This document shows, in pieces, positions 51,556-59,696 of a DNA stretch of 64,000 bases. Position numbers and translations under genes: made by a program. Position 1 is the stretch's first letter; the number at the start of each line of letters is the position of its first letter. The stretch covers positions 82,171 to 146,170 of the forward strand of contig JAIKVW010000054.1 of NCBI GenBank assembly GCA_024685315.1. Reading direction: 5' to 3'. Under the pieces are notes generated by a model. That model was not told where the DNA came from, did not search any database, and saw nothing but the letters and a program-made list of their open reading frames with translations. This stretch comes from Lachnospiraceae bacterium (GTDB taxonomy: Bacteria; Bacillota; Clostridia; Lachnospirales; Lachnospiraceae).

Positions 51556-53337
51556 TTAGTACATTACCTCTCCATCAACAAGAGGAATCAACTGTACATA
51601 AAACTCGTAACTGTCAAATCCTGCAGGCCCGTATCCTAAATAGCCTGTAAAGAACACTTTTTTGCCTACCTTTATATCTAACATTAACCCCCCTGTGCCG
51701 CCTAGCATCTGACCATTTTTATAGTAAATCACACCAATAAAAGAATGTGTACTTACGTCAGAATTGTTAGTTACATATCCGCTATAACGATATCTGCCAG
51801 TATCTTCTTCATAAGCACGGGAAGTCTCTGAAAACGTAAAGTCTGATACCTTTGCGATTCCTAAAGTTTCCTGTTCTACAAAGATATCATCACTATACTC
51901 TATTTTATACTCCGCATATGATGGTACCTCCGCTTCTATTTTATACCCCAAATCAGTACCAACCGTAATAGTATCTCCCGCAGCAATATGGATATGCATG
52001 GTGCTGCTTACTGTTTTTAATACCTCACCGGACGATGACTTAAAATCAATGGGCATGCTAAATTCTTGAATAGCGTAGTCTACATTTGGATTTTTGATCT
52101 TAAAAGCCCAATCGGCATGCAGGTATCCATCCATCTGGTAAAAATAATATCCCCAATCCTGTATCCAGGGATCCAGATAGCCCGACTGAAGTGTTGCTAT
52201 TCCTTTTTCGATCTTATAAGTGCCTGATCCAAATGAATATGATGCAATATCAGTTTTAGTGTATATCCCGTTCTTTACATAGAACTGTGTGTCGCTGCTG
52301 CAGTCAGCCTTCCTTGCCAGTCCGGTAAAGCTGGTCCTGTAAGTCCCATCCTTAACGTAGAACCATGTTGAGCTGCTGCCGTCTGCCTTCTTGGCTATTC
52401 CCGATTCATGTGGGCGATACACGCCGTTTCTGACATAATACCAGCCGCCTGTTCCATCTGCTTTCTTGGCGATTCCCGATGCAGTGCTCTTATATACCCC
52501 GCTCTGCACATAGAACCAGCGCGAGTCGCTGCTGCTGTCCGCCTTCTTTGTGATGCCCGTAGCACTGGTATTGTAGACGCCGTTCTTCACATAGTACCAG
52601 CCGCCAACTCCGTCTGCGCGCCTGGCAATTCCGGTAGCGCCGGCCTTATAGACGCCATTTTTTACATAGTACCAGCCGCCCGTTCCGTCCACCTTCTTTG
52701 CGATACCCGTCGCGTTGGTGTTATACACGCCGTTCTTCACATAATACCAGCCGCCAACTCCGTCTGCGCGCTTTGCGATACCGGTCACATTGGTTTTATA
52801 CACGCCGTTCTTCACATAGTACCAGCCGCCAACTCCGTCTGCGCGCTTTGCGATGCCGGTAGCGCTGGTCGTATAAACGCCGTTCTTTACATAGTACCAG
52901 CCGCCTGACCCGTCGATCTTCTTGCTGATGCCGGTCACATTGGTCTTGTACACTCCGTTCTTCACATAGTACCAGCCACCGGTGCGGTCGACTTTTTTAG
53001 CTATCCCGGTCAGGTCTGTACGATACTTTCCGTCCCTGACATAGAACCAGCCGCCAACCCCGTCGATCCTCTTGCAGATTCCTTCCGCGGTCATGTCATA
53101 GGTACCTGATTTCATATAATACCAGCCTGTCCCATCGGTCGATTTGGCAAGCCCTGTCTTGGCAGACTTCACACCGTTTTCATAATATACGTAGGTGCCG
53201 TTTTCCGGCACTGCTCCGGTCGTCCCGGCCGCCTTAGCGCTGTGAGCGAACACCAGGGTAAAAACAAATACCAGGGCAAACAGAAATCCAAAAATCCTTA
53301 ATATCCTGATCATTTTGCTGTTATTGATACTCTCCAT
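51556..53337 (-). CDS. Secreted cell-wall-binding-repeat protein
   Basis: 593 aa. Signal peptide (MIRILRIFGFLFALVFVFTLVFAHSAKAA, after a short polar start). From about residue 40 to 365 there are 13 units of about 25-28 residues of the pattern GGWYYVKNGVYKTNVTGIAKRADG, related to choline-binding-type wall repeats (aromatic-aromatic-x-K-x-G). Six units are nearly identical, also at DNA level. The C-terminal 220 residues form two beta-rich parts with no family I recognise. It likely sits on the cell wall. GAGGAG lies 8 nt before the ATG; promoter at 53392-53420. Repeat number may vary between strains. Confidence 0.85.
   Translation of the reverse strand: MESINNSKMIRILRIFGFLFALVFVFTLVFAHSAKAAGTTGAVPENGTYVYYENGVKSAKTGLAKSTDGTGWYYMKSGTYDMTAEGICKRIDGVGGWFYVRDGKYRTDLTGIAKKVDRTGGWYYVKNGVYKTNVTGISKKIDGSGGWYYVKNGVYTTSATGIAKRADGVGGWYYVKNGVYKTNVTGIAKRADGVGGWYYVKNGVYNTNATGIAKKVDGTGGWYYVKNGVYKAGATGIARRADGVGGWYYVKNGVYNTSATGITKKADSSSDSRWFYVQSGVYKSTASGIAKKADGTGGWYYVRNGVYRPHESGIAKKADGSSSTWFYVKDGTYRTSFTGLARKADCSSDTQFYVKNGIYTKTDIASYSFGSGTYKIEKGIATLQSGYLDPWIQDWGYYFYQMDGYLHADWAFKIKNPNVDYAIQEFSMPIDFKSSSGEVLKTVSSTMHIHIAAGDTITVGTDLGYKIEAEVPSYAEYKIEYSDDIFVEQETLGIAKVSDFTFSETSRAYEEDTGRYRYSGYVTNNSDVSTHSFIGVIYYKNGQMLGGTGGLMLDIKVGKKVFFTGYLGYGPAGFDSYEFYVQLIPLVDGEVMY
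52530..53020. repeat. DNA tandem repeats encoding wall-binding units
   Basis: Six consecutive units of about 75 bp, differing at a few positions, encode GGWYYVKNGVY segments. The near-identity at nucleotide level is suited to unequal recombination and copy-number change. Confidence 0.85.
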
Positions 53338-53391
53338 TTCCCGGTCTCCTCATATCAATTACGCATAAGAGATATAAACATATACACTTAT

Positions 53392-53420
53392 ATTATAAAT
53401 ACGGATGTGTACAATTTCAA
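53392..53420 (-). promoter_or_regulatory. Promoter of the wall-binding protein gene
   Basis: Minus strand TTGAAA (53415-53420), 17 bp, TATAAT (53392-53397). Confidence 0.78.
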
Positions 53421-53513
53421 ATACATTCTTACCATTAATCTGCAAGCAGGAAATCGCGAATATTTAGACGTTTGATTCCGTCGCGGTCCATATCAAATAT
53501 ATCTTTCTCGCCT

Positions 53514-53609
53514 GATCATAATGACCACCACCTTGGGATTATTATGATCTAATCTGGACGCACTTATAACTGACAATCAATCTGTAATTATGATTTTTGT
53601 CAGTTATAA
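53514..53609. repeat. Two inverted repeats upstream of the wall-binding protein gene
   Basis: GATCATAAT (53514-53522) with ATTATGATC (53541-53549), and TTATAACTGACAA (53564-53576) with TTGTCAGTTATAA (53597-53609). Both are perfect. They lie 100-190 bp upstream of the promoter at 53.4 kb and could be operators or remnants. The 450-nt spacer 53338-53788 holds no gene. Confidence 0.55.
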
Positions 53610-53640
53610 CTTACGAATTGTTTTCATTGAGAATTTCTAA

Positions 53641-53788
53641 AGCACATCTCCCCTCCCGTTAGTAAACATATATTTCAGCTTGCCAAAATCCAAAGCAGAA
53701 ATACCTTTCCCGCAAGAAACGATTTGCGATGAGCATGTTTCTGCGGGAAAGGTATTTCTGCTCCTCTGCGGGAGGGTTATTGTGCTCC
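53641..53788. repeat. Hairpin element with partial copies of the trpB terminator repeat
   Basis: A 20-bp perfect stem (53694-53713 with 53743-53762) extended past a bulged A by AGAAAC/GTTTCT; same core as the hairpin at 51464-51519. Flanking partial copies share AGCACA...CCCTCCCG with it: 53641-53658 on + and 53766-53788 on -. Read on the minus strand it lies directly after the dihydrolipoyl dehydrogenase stop. Confidence 0.65.
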
Positions 53789-55186
53789 TTATATCATATC
53801 TATCGCTCCGCCCAGCAGGCTTTCGGCGGCTTCTTCTACTGCCTCGCTCACGGTCGGATGTGCATGTATAGTGTCCGCGATGTCGGTCACGGTACACTTC
53901 ATCTTAATCGCCAGAGCGCACTCCGCGATGAGCTCGGTCGCGCAGGGTCCGATCATATGGACTCCCAGCACTCTCCCGCTCTCCGCCTCCGCGATCATCT
54001 TCACGAAGCCGGTACGCTTCCCTAGGATCATGGACCTGCCGTTCGCAGCGAAATTGAACTTTCCGGCCTTGTAGGCGAGGCCTGCGGCCTTCGCCTGCTC
54101 TTCGGAAATCCCTACACTTGCGATCTCAGGGTCGGTATAGATGCAGCTCGAAACGAGATCCGGATCTATACCGCACTCTTCACCGAGAAGCCTCGTTACC
54201 ACAATCTTGCCCTGGGCAGCTGCTGCATGTGCCAGCATGCACTTGCCGTTTGCGTCTCCGATGCAGTAGATCCCGTCGGCGCTTGTCTTGAAGTTTTCAT
54301 CGACGAGGACACGGCCGCGCTCGGTCTGAACGCCGGCACGCTCGAGCCCCAGCCCCTCAATAGAGGGTTTCCTGCCGATGCACACCAGCACCTTGTCGGC
54401 GGAGACTTCCTTTTCCTCGCCCTCGAGAGTATATTTTACTATCTTGCCGCCTTCTTCGCGGTCGAGGATCTCCTCCACCCTCGCGCCGGTGAAGACCTTG
54501 AACCTGCCTTTCACGAGGGATTTAAACTCTGCGCTGACTTCTCTGTCTATATTGGGGAGGAGGCTGTCCATCGCCTCCAGGATGGTTATTTTGACCCCGA
54601 AGGCCGCGTAGGCGGTCGCGATCTCGACCCCGATGACTCCGCCGCCGATGATTACCATTGACTCCGGGAGGGTCTCGCATTCAAGAGCCTCGGTGCTGGT
54701 GATCACGCCGCGGCCGCGGATACCGGGAATAGGCGGAAATGATACTTCCGAGCCGGCCGCGATGATGATGTTTTTCGCAGTGAGCTCCTCTTCCGTCCCG
54801 TCGGCCTTATGCACAAGCACGGTCTTCGCGTCCCTGAAAGAAGCCTCTCCGCGGACCAGCTCGACTTTCCTCGCGTTTATCAGATATTCTATGCCCTTGA
54901 CCAGGGTCTTCACCGACCTCTTGCGGAAGGCGTCGACCTTCTTCATGTCGAGGGCAACATTTTCCGCGCGCACCCCATAGGCGCTGCTGCCTTTCGCTTC
55001 CTGATACCGCTCCGCGCTCTGGAGGAGCGCTTTCGTCGGAATGCATCCGCGGTTAAGGCAGGTGCCTCCTACCTGGTCCTTCTCTATCAGAACGGTCTTC
55101 GCCCCCATCATTGCGGCCTTCAGGGCTGCGGTGTACCCGCCGGGCCCTCCCCCGATAATGAGAATGTCGTGCGCAGCTTCTCCCAT
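53789..55186 (-). CDS. lpdA: Dihydrolipoyl dehydrogenase
   Basis: 465 aa. FAD motif GGGPGGYTAA at residue 12, redox disulphide GGTCLNRGCIPTK near 40-52, NAD motif GGGVIGVE near 180, second FAD motif YCIGDANGKC near 308, and the C-terminal HAHPTVSEAVEEA with the catalytic His and Glu. It reoxidises protein-bound dihydrolipoamide with NAD+. No 2-oxoacid dehydrogenase or glycine-cleavage gene is adjacent in the window, so the partner complex is unknown. A hairpin repeat follows. The start lies 1 nt after the DUF4349 gene stop, so it probably shares a transcript with the ECF sigma/DUF4349 pair. Confidence 0.95.
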   Translation of the reverse strand: MGEAAHDILIIGGGPGGYTAALKAAMMGAKTVLIEKDQVGGTCLNRGCIPTKALLQSAERYQEAKGSSAYGVRAENVALDMKKVDAFRKRSVKTLVKGIEYLINARKVELVRGEASFRDAKTVLVHKADGTEEELTAKNIIIAAGSEVSFPPIPGIRGRGVITSTEALECETLPESMVIIGGGVIGVEIATAYAAFGVKITILEAMDSLLPNIDREVSAEFKSLVKGRFKVFTGARVEEILDREEGGKIVKYTLEGEEKEVSADKVLVCIGRKPSIEGLGLERAGVQTERGRVLVDENFKTSADGIYCIGDANGKCMLAHAAAAQGKIVVTRLLGEECGIDPDLVSSCIYTDPEIASVGISEEQAKAAGLAYKAGKFNFAANGRSMILGKRTGFVKMIAEAESGRVLGVHMIGPCATELIAECALAIKMKCTVTDIADTIHAHPTVSEAVEEAAESLLGGAIDMI

Positions 55187-55187
55187 T

Positions 55188-56396
55188 TTACTGTCCTCTC
55201 CTTTTTCTTACGGCTTTTTTCACCGCGATCGTTATCACGAATATTATAGCAAAAAGGACTGCAAAATAGGGGAGATGTATCACTATCCATGAGAAAAAGT
55301 TCGCAATGCCGGCGCCGATCGCGCGGATGCTGCGAAGGATGCCGTTCCCGATGTTCTCCCAGAACCCGGGTTCCTCGGTAGGCACGGTCTCTTTGACCTC
55401 GTCGATGTGGAGCGAGACGGTGTCGTAGCTCACCCTGTTCTCAAGGGTCTTTAGCTGAGAGCGGTAGCTCTCGAGCTCATATCTGATGCAGGTGAGCTGC
55501 TCTTCGACCTTCATGATGTCTTCGATCGACTCGGCCTTCTCCATGAGGGCCAGGAGCTGCGCCTGCTCGGCTTCGAGCGCTTCAATATGGCTCTCAACGT
55601 CAACGTATTCGAGGGTAACGTCGCGGGTCGATTCGCTGCGGCTCGTGATCACGCCCGCATCTCCGACCGCCTCCATGAATGCGTCGGTATTTTCGGAAGG
55701 GATGCGGACCGTGTAAGCCGCGCTCCTGAGGGAATCGCTGTAGTAGCTGTTTCCGTAGAAGGAAGAGTTCTCGACGTATCCGCCGAAGGCTGCGGTCTGC
55801 GATTCTATCACGGAGATCATGTTGTCAAATTCGAGAGTCTGGATGTTGACCGAGATGTCCCGGATCAGCTTCCTAGCAGTCTCCTCGGCCTTATCTGATG
55901 CCCCGGTCTCTGCAGAACCTGCGGCCCCGGTCTCTGCAGACCCGGCCGATCCGGTCTCTGCTGCCATGACTTCCTGCGATCCGGCTGTCATGGACTCTCC
56001 GCTCATGTTGGCCGAGGTCTCGGCAGGTGTATATTGTGCCTCGTCCGCTATTTCAACGTTTTCATTATAGTAGTTTGAAGGCCCGCCGTAGTTCTCTGAA
56101 GCGTCCTTCTCGGCAATCGCGGTATAACTCGCTGAATATGATGCGCTGCTGTCAGCGGCGCTTCCCATGCGGAAGCCTCCGGTAAACGCTCCGCCTGCGC
56201 CTGCTATTATGACCGCGAACGCGGTGAGCGCCGCAGCGGTCCTGAATGCCGATCCGCCGAAGATGCCTCGTTTAAAGTTGTCGGCCAGGCTTTCCGCTTT
56301 CTTCTCGGGAAGCCTTGCTCTAATATTGTCCCACATATTCGGAGCTTCTTCCGAAATGAGCTTTAGATATTCATCTCTTATTGCCTGCTCATTCAT
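55188..56396 (-). CDS. DUF4349 membrane protein, putative regulator of the ECF sigma factor
   Basis: 402 aa. Soluble N-terminus (about 1-50), a membrane helix (about 52-75), a low-complexity Ser/Ala/Gly/Glu/Thr region (about 80-165), then the DUF4349 domain with a coiled coil (about 250-330: ESHIEALEAEQAQLLALMEKAESIEDIMKVEEQL), and two C-terminal hydrophobic helices with a basic end. It starts within the last 4 bp of the ECF sigma gene (ATGA overlap). The cytosolic N-terminus followed by a helix is the anti-sigma arrangement, which supports but does not prove that it controls that sigma factor. Confidence 0.82.
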   Translation of the reverse strand: MNEQAIRDEYLKLISEEAPNMWDNIRARLPEKKAESLADNFKRGIFGGSAFRTAAALTAFAVIIAGAGGAFTGGFRMGSAADSSASYSASYTAIAEKDASENYGGPSNYYNENVEIADEAQYTPAETSANMSGESMTAGSQEVMAAETGSAGSAETGAAGSAETGASDKAEETARKLIRDISVNIQTLEFDNMISVIESQTAAFGGYVENSSFYGNSYYSDSLRSAAYTVRIPSENTDAFMEAVGDAGVITSRSESTRDVTLEYVDVESHIEALEAEQAQLLALMEKAESIEDIMKVEEQLTCIRYELESYRSQLKTLENRVSYDTVSLHIDEVKETVPTEEPGFWENIGNGILRSIRAIGAGIANFFSWIVIHLPYFAVLFAIIFVITIAVKKAVRKRRGQ

Positions 56397-56923
56397 CTTA
56401 CAGCCCTCCTTAGCCGCTCAATACTTCTCTGATACTTCCAGGTGACTGTCCCGAGAGGGAGCTTCATTATCTGAGCTATCTCCCTGAAGGTCAGATCCCC
56501 GGCAAATTTCATGGCAATGATCTGCGATTCCTGCGAGGGAAGGCTTTCCACCATGTCCCGGAAGGAAATATTTCCGATGACTTCCTCTTCCGGGCTTTTT
56601 GCGGCATTATCCGGGCCGGCGGGCTCCGGGACTTCGCCCAGCAGCTCCTCGCGGCCTGCCTTCCTCATGAAATCTATCGCCATGTTGCGCGCGATCACCG
56701 TCATCCACGCGATGTGACCCTTTCCCGGTCTGTATTTGCGGGAAGACTCCCAGAGCTTTATAAAGAAATCTGATGTGAGATCCGCGGCGTTCTCTTCATT
56801 CTTTGCAATGCTCCGCATGACGGCGTGGATGTAAGTGGAATATTCCTCATAGATTAGACGCAGGCCTTCCTCGTCGCCTTTATTAATCATTTTTATGCAG
56901 CTGTCAAAGCTGTCCCTGGTCAA
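56393..56923 (-). CDS. ECF-type RNA polymerase sigma factor
   Basis: 176 aa from TTG 56923, which has AAAGGAGG 8 nt upstream; a longer open frame to 57076 has no ribosome binding site and an Arg/Thr/Pro-rich sequence without family resemblance. Sigma-70 region 2 is at about 8-85 (YEEYSTYIHAVMRSIAKNEENAADLTSDFFIKLWESSRKYRPGKGHIAWMTVIARNMAIDFMRK), and region 4 at about 115-172 (SLPSQESQIIAMKFAGDLTFREIAQIMKLPLGTVTWKYQRSIERL). Overlaps the DUF4349 gene, its likely regulator. Upstream, 57002-57052 is a 30-bp-period imperfect direct repeat of about 21 bp. Confidence 0.9.
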   Translation of the reverse strand: MTRDSFDSCIKMINKGDEEGLRLIYEEYSTYIHAVMRSIAKNEENAADLTSDFFIKLWESSRKYRPGKGHIAWMTVIARNMAIDFMRKAGREELLGEVPEPAGPDNAAKSPEEEVIGNISFRDMVESLPSQESQIIAMKFAGDLTFREIAQIMKLPLGTVTWKYQRSIERLRRAVR

Positions 56924-57238
56924 GGTCTGCGCCTCCTTTCTGTAAGGATTTCCGTGCGGAATCTTTCCGCTGCGCCCGGTGATTTCTGTACTGTCTGCGT
57001 CCGGCTTCTGCGGGGTTTCGCGAAAAGCACACGGCTTCCGCGTGGATTCGCGTGCAGTCCGGGTTCGCACATACATTATACGGACCGGACAGGCTGTTTT
57101 TGTGGAATAATTTCCGGTTTTTTAATTATACCAGATTCCCTGCGCACATTAAGGTACTTTTAAAGTCCATATAGTATTATATAGGCAGCTCTTCGGAGCT
57201 AATAATAGTTTTGACTGATTAAGGAGGCTTTGAAAACC

Positions 57239-58651
57239 ATGATAAAAAGCAAATGGATAAAGATATCAGCGCTGCTGATGTCCGGCATCCTGACGGTCCC
57301 GGCGGCTGCCTGCAGCCAGAAAGGTTCGTCTGCAGGAAATTCCTCTTCCGGGACGGTTGCAGAGACTGAAACTAAGGCTGCGGAGACGGACGAAGAGACA
57401 GTATCAACAGAAACATCGGACCCGGAGACCGAAACGGCGGCTATCGAAACTGAAGCGGCGTTTCCGGAAACCGAAGCTGTTGAGACCGAGACTGAAGAAG
57501 AGACCGAAATCGAGACGACCAATACCATCTCCAGCGGCACCGACAATGAGCATGCGATCGAAGTTGACGGCACGGAAGCCTCGTATTCTAATGTCCTGGT
57601 GACCAAGACCGGAGACGGTGAAGGCGATGAAGCTGATTTCTATGGGGAGAACGCCGCGATACTCGCAGAAAACGGCGCCATGCTCACACTTTCGGAGGTC
57701 ATAGTGCAGACCGACGGCACACATGCCAACGCGGTCTTCTCCTACGGCGATGGCACGACCATTAATATCAGCAATTCTTCCATTGAAACTTCCGGGAACT
57801 GCTCCGGAGGGCTGATGACTACGGGCGGAGGCACGATGAACGCCTCGGATCTTACGATCCACACGACCGGAAATTCCTCCGCAGCGATCCGTTCTGACCG
57901 CGGCGGAGGAACTGTTAATGTGACAGGCGGCAGCTACACCACTGAGGGCACCGGCTCCCCCGTGATCTACTCCACCGCGGACATCACGGTAAACGAAGCA
58001 GCCTTAAAGTCTACAGCTTCCCAGGGCGTAGTCGTTGAGGGGAAGAACAGCGTGACCCTGAATAACGTCACCTTGACCGCAGACAACAACACGAAAAACA
58101 GCAATAAGTCGGAATGGTACCAGGCAGTCATGATCTACCAGTCCATGTCCGGGGACGCCGCGCAGGGCGAGGCTTACTTCACAATGAACGGCGGGTCACT
58201 GACGAATATAAACGGGGACATTTTCTTCGTTAATAACACAGTGGCCACGATCACTCTGGAAAATGCTTCGATCGTAAACGAAGACGCAGACGGCGTATTC
58301 CTGCGTGCTGCTGCTGCCGGCTGGGGCAAGGAAGGTTCCAACGGCGGCAAGGTAAACCTTAAAGCGGTCAACCAGGTAATCGACGGCGATATCATTGTAG
58401 ACGAAATATCCGCAGTGAATATTTACCTGACGGACGGCTCGTCCCTCACCGGAGCTGTAAATGCCGCAAACCAGGGTGAGGTCTACATAGAGATCGAAAG
58501 CGGCAGCACCTGGGTACTTACCGGAGATTCCTACATCACTTCTCTGACCTGCGAAGCGGACGCAATCGACCTGAATGGGTATACGCTCTATGTTAACGGA
58601 ACCGCTTACACCGCAGGAACCACCTCTGACGGAAGTGCGATCACATTCTAA
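57239..58651 (+). CDS. Parallel beta-helix lipoprotein with Thr/Glu linker
   Basis: 470 aa. Lipoprotein signal ending VPAAAC near residue 25, a Ser/Gly spacer, and a Thr/Glu-rich linker (about 40-95). From about 100 to 470 short repeats such as GGTMNASDLTIHTTGNSSAAIRSDRGGGTVNVTGGSYTTEG form a predicted right-handed beta-helix, as in surface adhesins and polysaccharide-binding proteins. The start at 57239 has GGAGG 11 nt upstream; a TTG at 57230 is too close to it. The 5' untranslated region contains a UUCG hairpin (57187-57200). Ligand unknown. Confidence 0.82.
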   Translation: MIKSKWIKISALLMSGILTVPAAACSQKGSSAGNSSSGTVAETETKAAETDEETVSTETSDPETETAAIETEAAFPETEAVETETEEETEIETTNTISSGTDNEHAIEVDGTEASYSNVLVTKTGDGEGDEADFYGENAAILAENGAMLTLSEVIVQTDGTHANAVFSYGDGTTINISNSSIETSGNCSGGLMTTGGGTMNASDLTIHTTGNSSAAIRSDRGGGTVNVTGGSYTTEGTGSPVIYSTADITVNEAALKSTASQGVVVEGKNSVTLNNVTLTADNNTKNSNKSEWYQAVMIYQSMSGDAAQGEAYFTMNGGSLTNINGDIFFVNNTVATITLENASIVNEDADGVFLRAAAAGWGKEGSNGGKVNLKAVNQVIDGDIIVDEISAVNIYLTDGSSLTGAVNAANQGEVYIEIESGSTWVLTGDSYITSLTCEADAIDLNGYTLYVNGTAYTAGTTSDGSAITF

Positions 58652-58677
58652 TAGCGACAGTTTCGGTGGCCACCGGG

Positions 58678-58706
58678 CGGCGGGGAAATACCCCGCCATT
58701 TTTTTC
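58678..58706 (+). terminator. Intrinsic terminator of the beta-helix gene
   Basis: GGCGGGG and CCCCGCC around AAATA, followed by ATTTTTTT. Confidence 0.92.
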
Positions 58707-58769
58707 GGAAAGACAGCCTTGCTTCACATATCTTCAAACCTTCTAATGTGTAATGTTTGCACATTTATA

Positions 58770-58798
58770 TTGACAGCTTAATGCAAATATTGCATAAT
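58770..58798 (+). promoter_or_regulatory. Promoter and operator of the MntA/HepT-like operon
   Basis: TTGACA (58770-58775), 17 bp, CATAAT (58793-58798). The palindrome ATGCAA-ATA-TTGCAT (58781-58795) overlaps the spacer and -10. The first gene encodes an HTH domain, so autorepression is likely. Confidence 0.75.
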
Positions 58799-58822
58799 TA
58801 ATATTAGTTGGAGGTGTGCCAT

Positions 58823-59296
58823 ATGACAGAATTGAAAGCATGCAGATTAGAAAAGAAGCTTACGCAGGCTGAAGTCTCAAGCCGTCTTGGAGTATCTCTT
58901 CGATCTTATATCTCTTACGAAAATGATGCCGCAAAGCAGAGAACCTTGAAATACCGTTTTCTTCTTCAGGAGCTCCAGAAGCTGAATCCGCTTGATGAAG
59001 AACACGGTATACTGTCATTAAAAGACATTCAGACCGTCTGCAACAATGTGTTTTCAGAGTATTCTGTCGATTTTTGTTATCTTTTCGGATCTTACGCAAA
59101 AGGAACAGCAACCGAAACAAGTGATGTGGACCTTTTGATCTCAACCAATACGACCGGTCTCCGCTACTACGAACTCACCGAGAGGCTGAGAGAGGCACTT
59201 CACAAGAAAGTAGATCTGTTAGAGACGAAACAGCTGCTGAACAATGAATATCTGCTTAAAGAGGTGCTGAAGGAAGGAATCCGCATTTATGGATAA
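58823..59296 (+). CDS. MntA-like nucleotidyltransferase antitoxin fused to an HTH domain
   Basis: 157 aa. Residues 1-50 are an XRE-type helix-turn-helix (KACRLEKKLTQAEVSSRLGVSLRSYISYEND). Residues 75-157 are a minimal nucleotidyltransferase with GSYAKGTATETSDVDLLI, the GSxxxG and DxD motif of MntA. MntA AMPylates the HepT toxin and thus neutralises it; classic MntA lacks a DNA-binding domain. GGAGGTG lies before the ATG. It overlaps HepT by 8 bases. The HTH suggests the antitoxin also represses the operon, and a matching palindrome lies in the promoter. Confidence 0.87.
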   Translation: MTELKACRLEKKLTQAEVSSRLGVSLRSYISYENDAAKQRTLKYRFLLQELQKLNPLDEEHGILSLKDIQTVCNNVFSEYSVDFCYLFGSYAKGTATETSDVDLLISTNTTGLRYYELTERLREALHKKVDLLETKQLLNNEYLLKEVLKEGIRIYG

Positions 59297-59627
59297 TGTG
59301 AAGAATGACAGTTACTGCATCCGCAAAATTCAGGAAGACCTGACCTTTATTGTTAGACAGATGAAAGGTGTGGATATTGGGGAGTTGTCAACATTCGAGC
59401 TGCTTCAGGACTCCATGTTATTTCGTCTGATTCAGATTTCTGAAAACACAAAAAGACTGAGTGAGGAATATAAAGCAAACCATAAAACCATTCCATGGAC
59501 AGCTATTTACGGATTGAGAAACAGGATCGTCCATGATTATGGAAGCGTTGATCTCACAATTGTATTTGACACGTTGAAAAATGATATTCCTGAGTTATTG
59601 GCGCTTATGGAAAAAGAACTGCAGTAA
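59289..59627 (+). CDS. hepT: HepT-like toxin
   Basis: 112 aa, all-helical HEPN/DUF86 protein. The RNase motif Rx4-6HxY is present as RNRIVHDY (about residues 79-86). In the family it cleaves tRNA or mRNA and is silenced when MntA adds AMP to the Tyr of that motif, which is intact here. It overlaps the antitoxin gene and ends at a strong terminator. Confidence 0.88.
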   Translation: MDNVKNDSYCIRKIQEDLTFIVRQMKGVDIGELSTFELLQDSMLFRLIQISENTKRLSEEYKANHKTIPWTAIYGLRNRIVHDYGSVDLTIVFDTLKNDIPELLALMEKELQ

Positions 59628-59636
59628 GCAAGAATC

Positions 59637-59668
59637 GGGGGGACGGTTTTCCGTCCCCCCGATTTAAC
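59637..59668. terminator. Bidirectional terminator between hepT and the LRR/SLH gene
   Basis: AATCGGGGGGACGG and CCGTCCCCCCGATT around TTTT; 14-bp perfect stem, with T residues after the + strand arm. Confidence 0.9.
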
Positions 59669-59696
59669 ATTATAATATTACCTGGTATTGCAGGCC

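Noticed and set aside
52400..53120. Regular DNA repeats as a CRISPR array
   Set aside because: Units are contiguous, about 75 bp, in frame and encode wall-binding repeats; there are no unique spacers.
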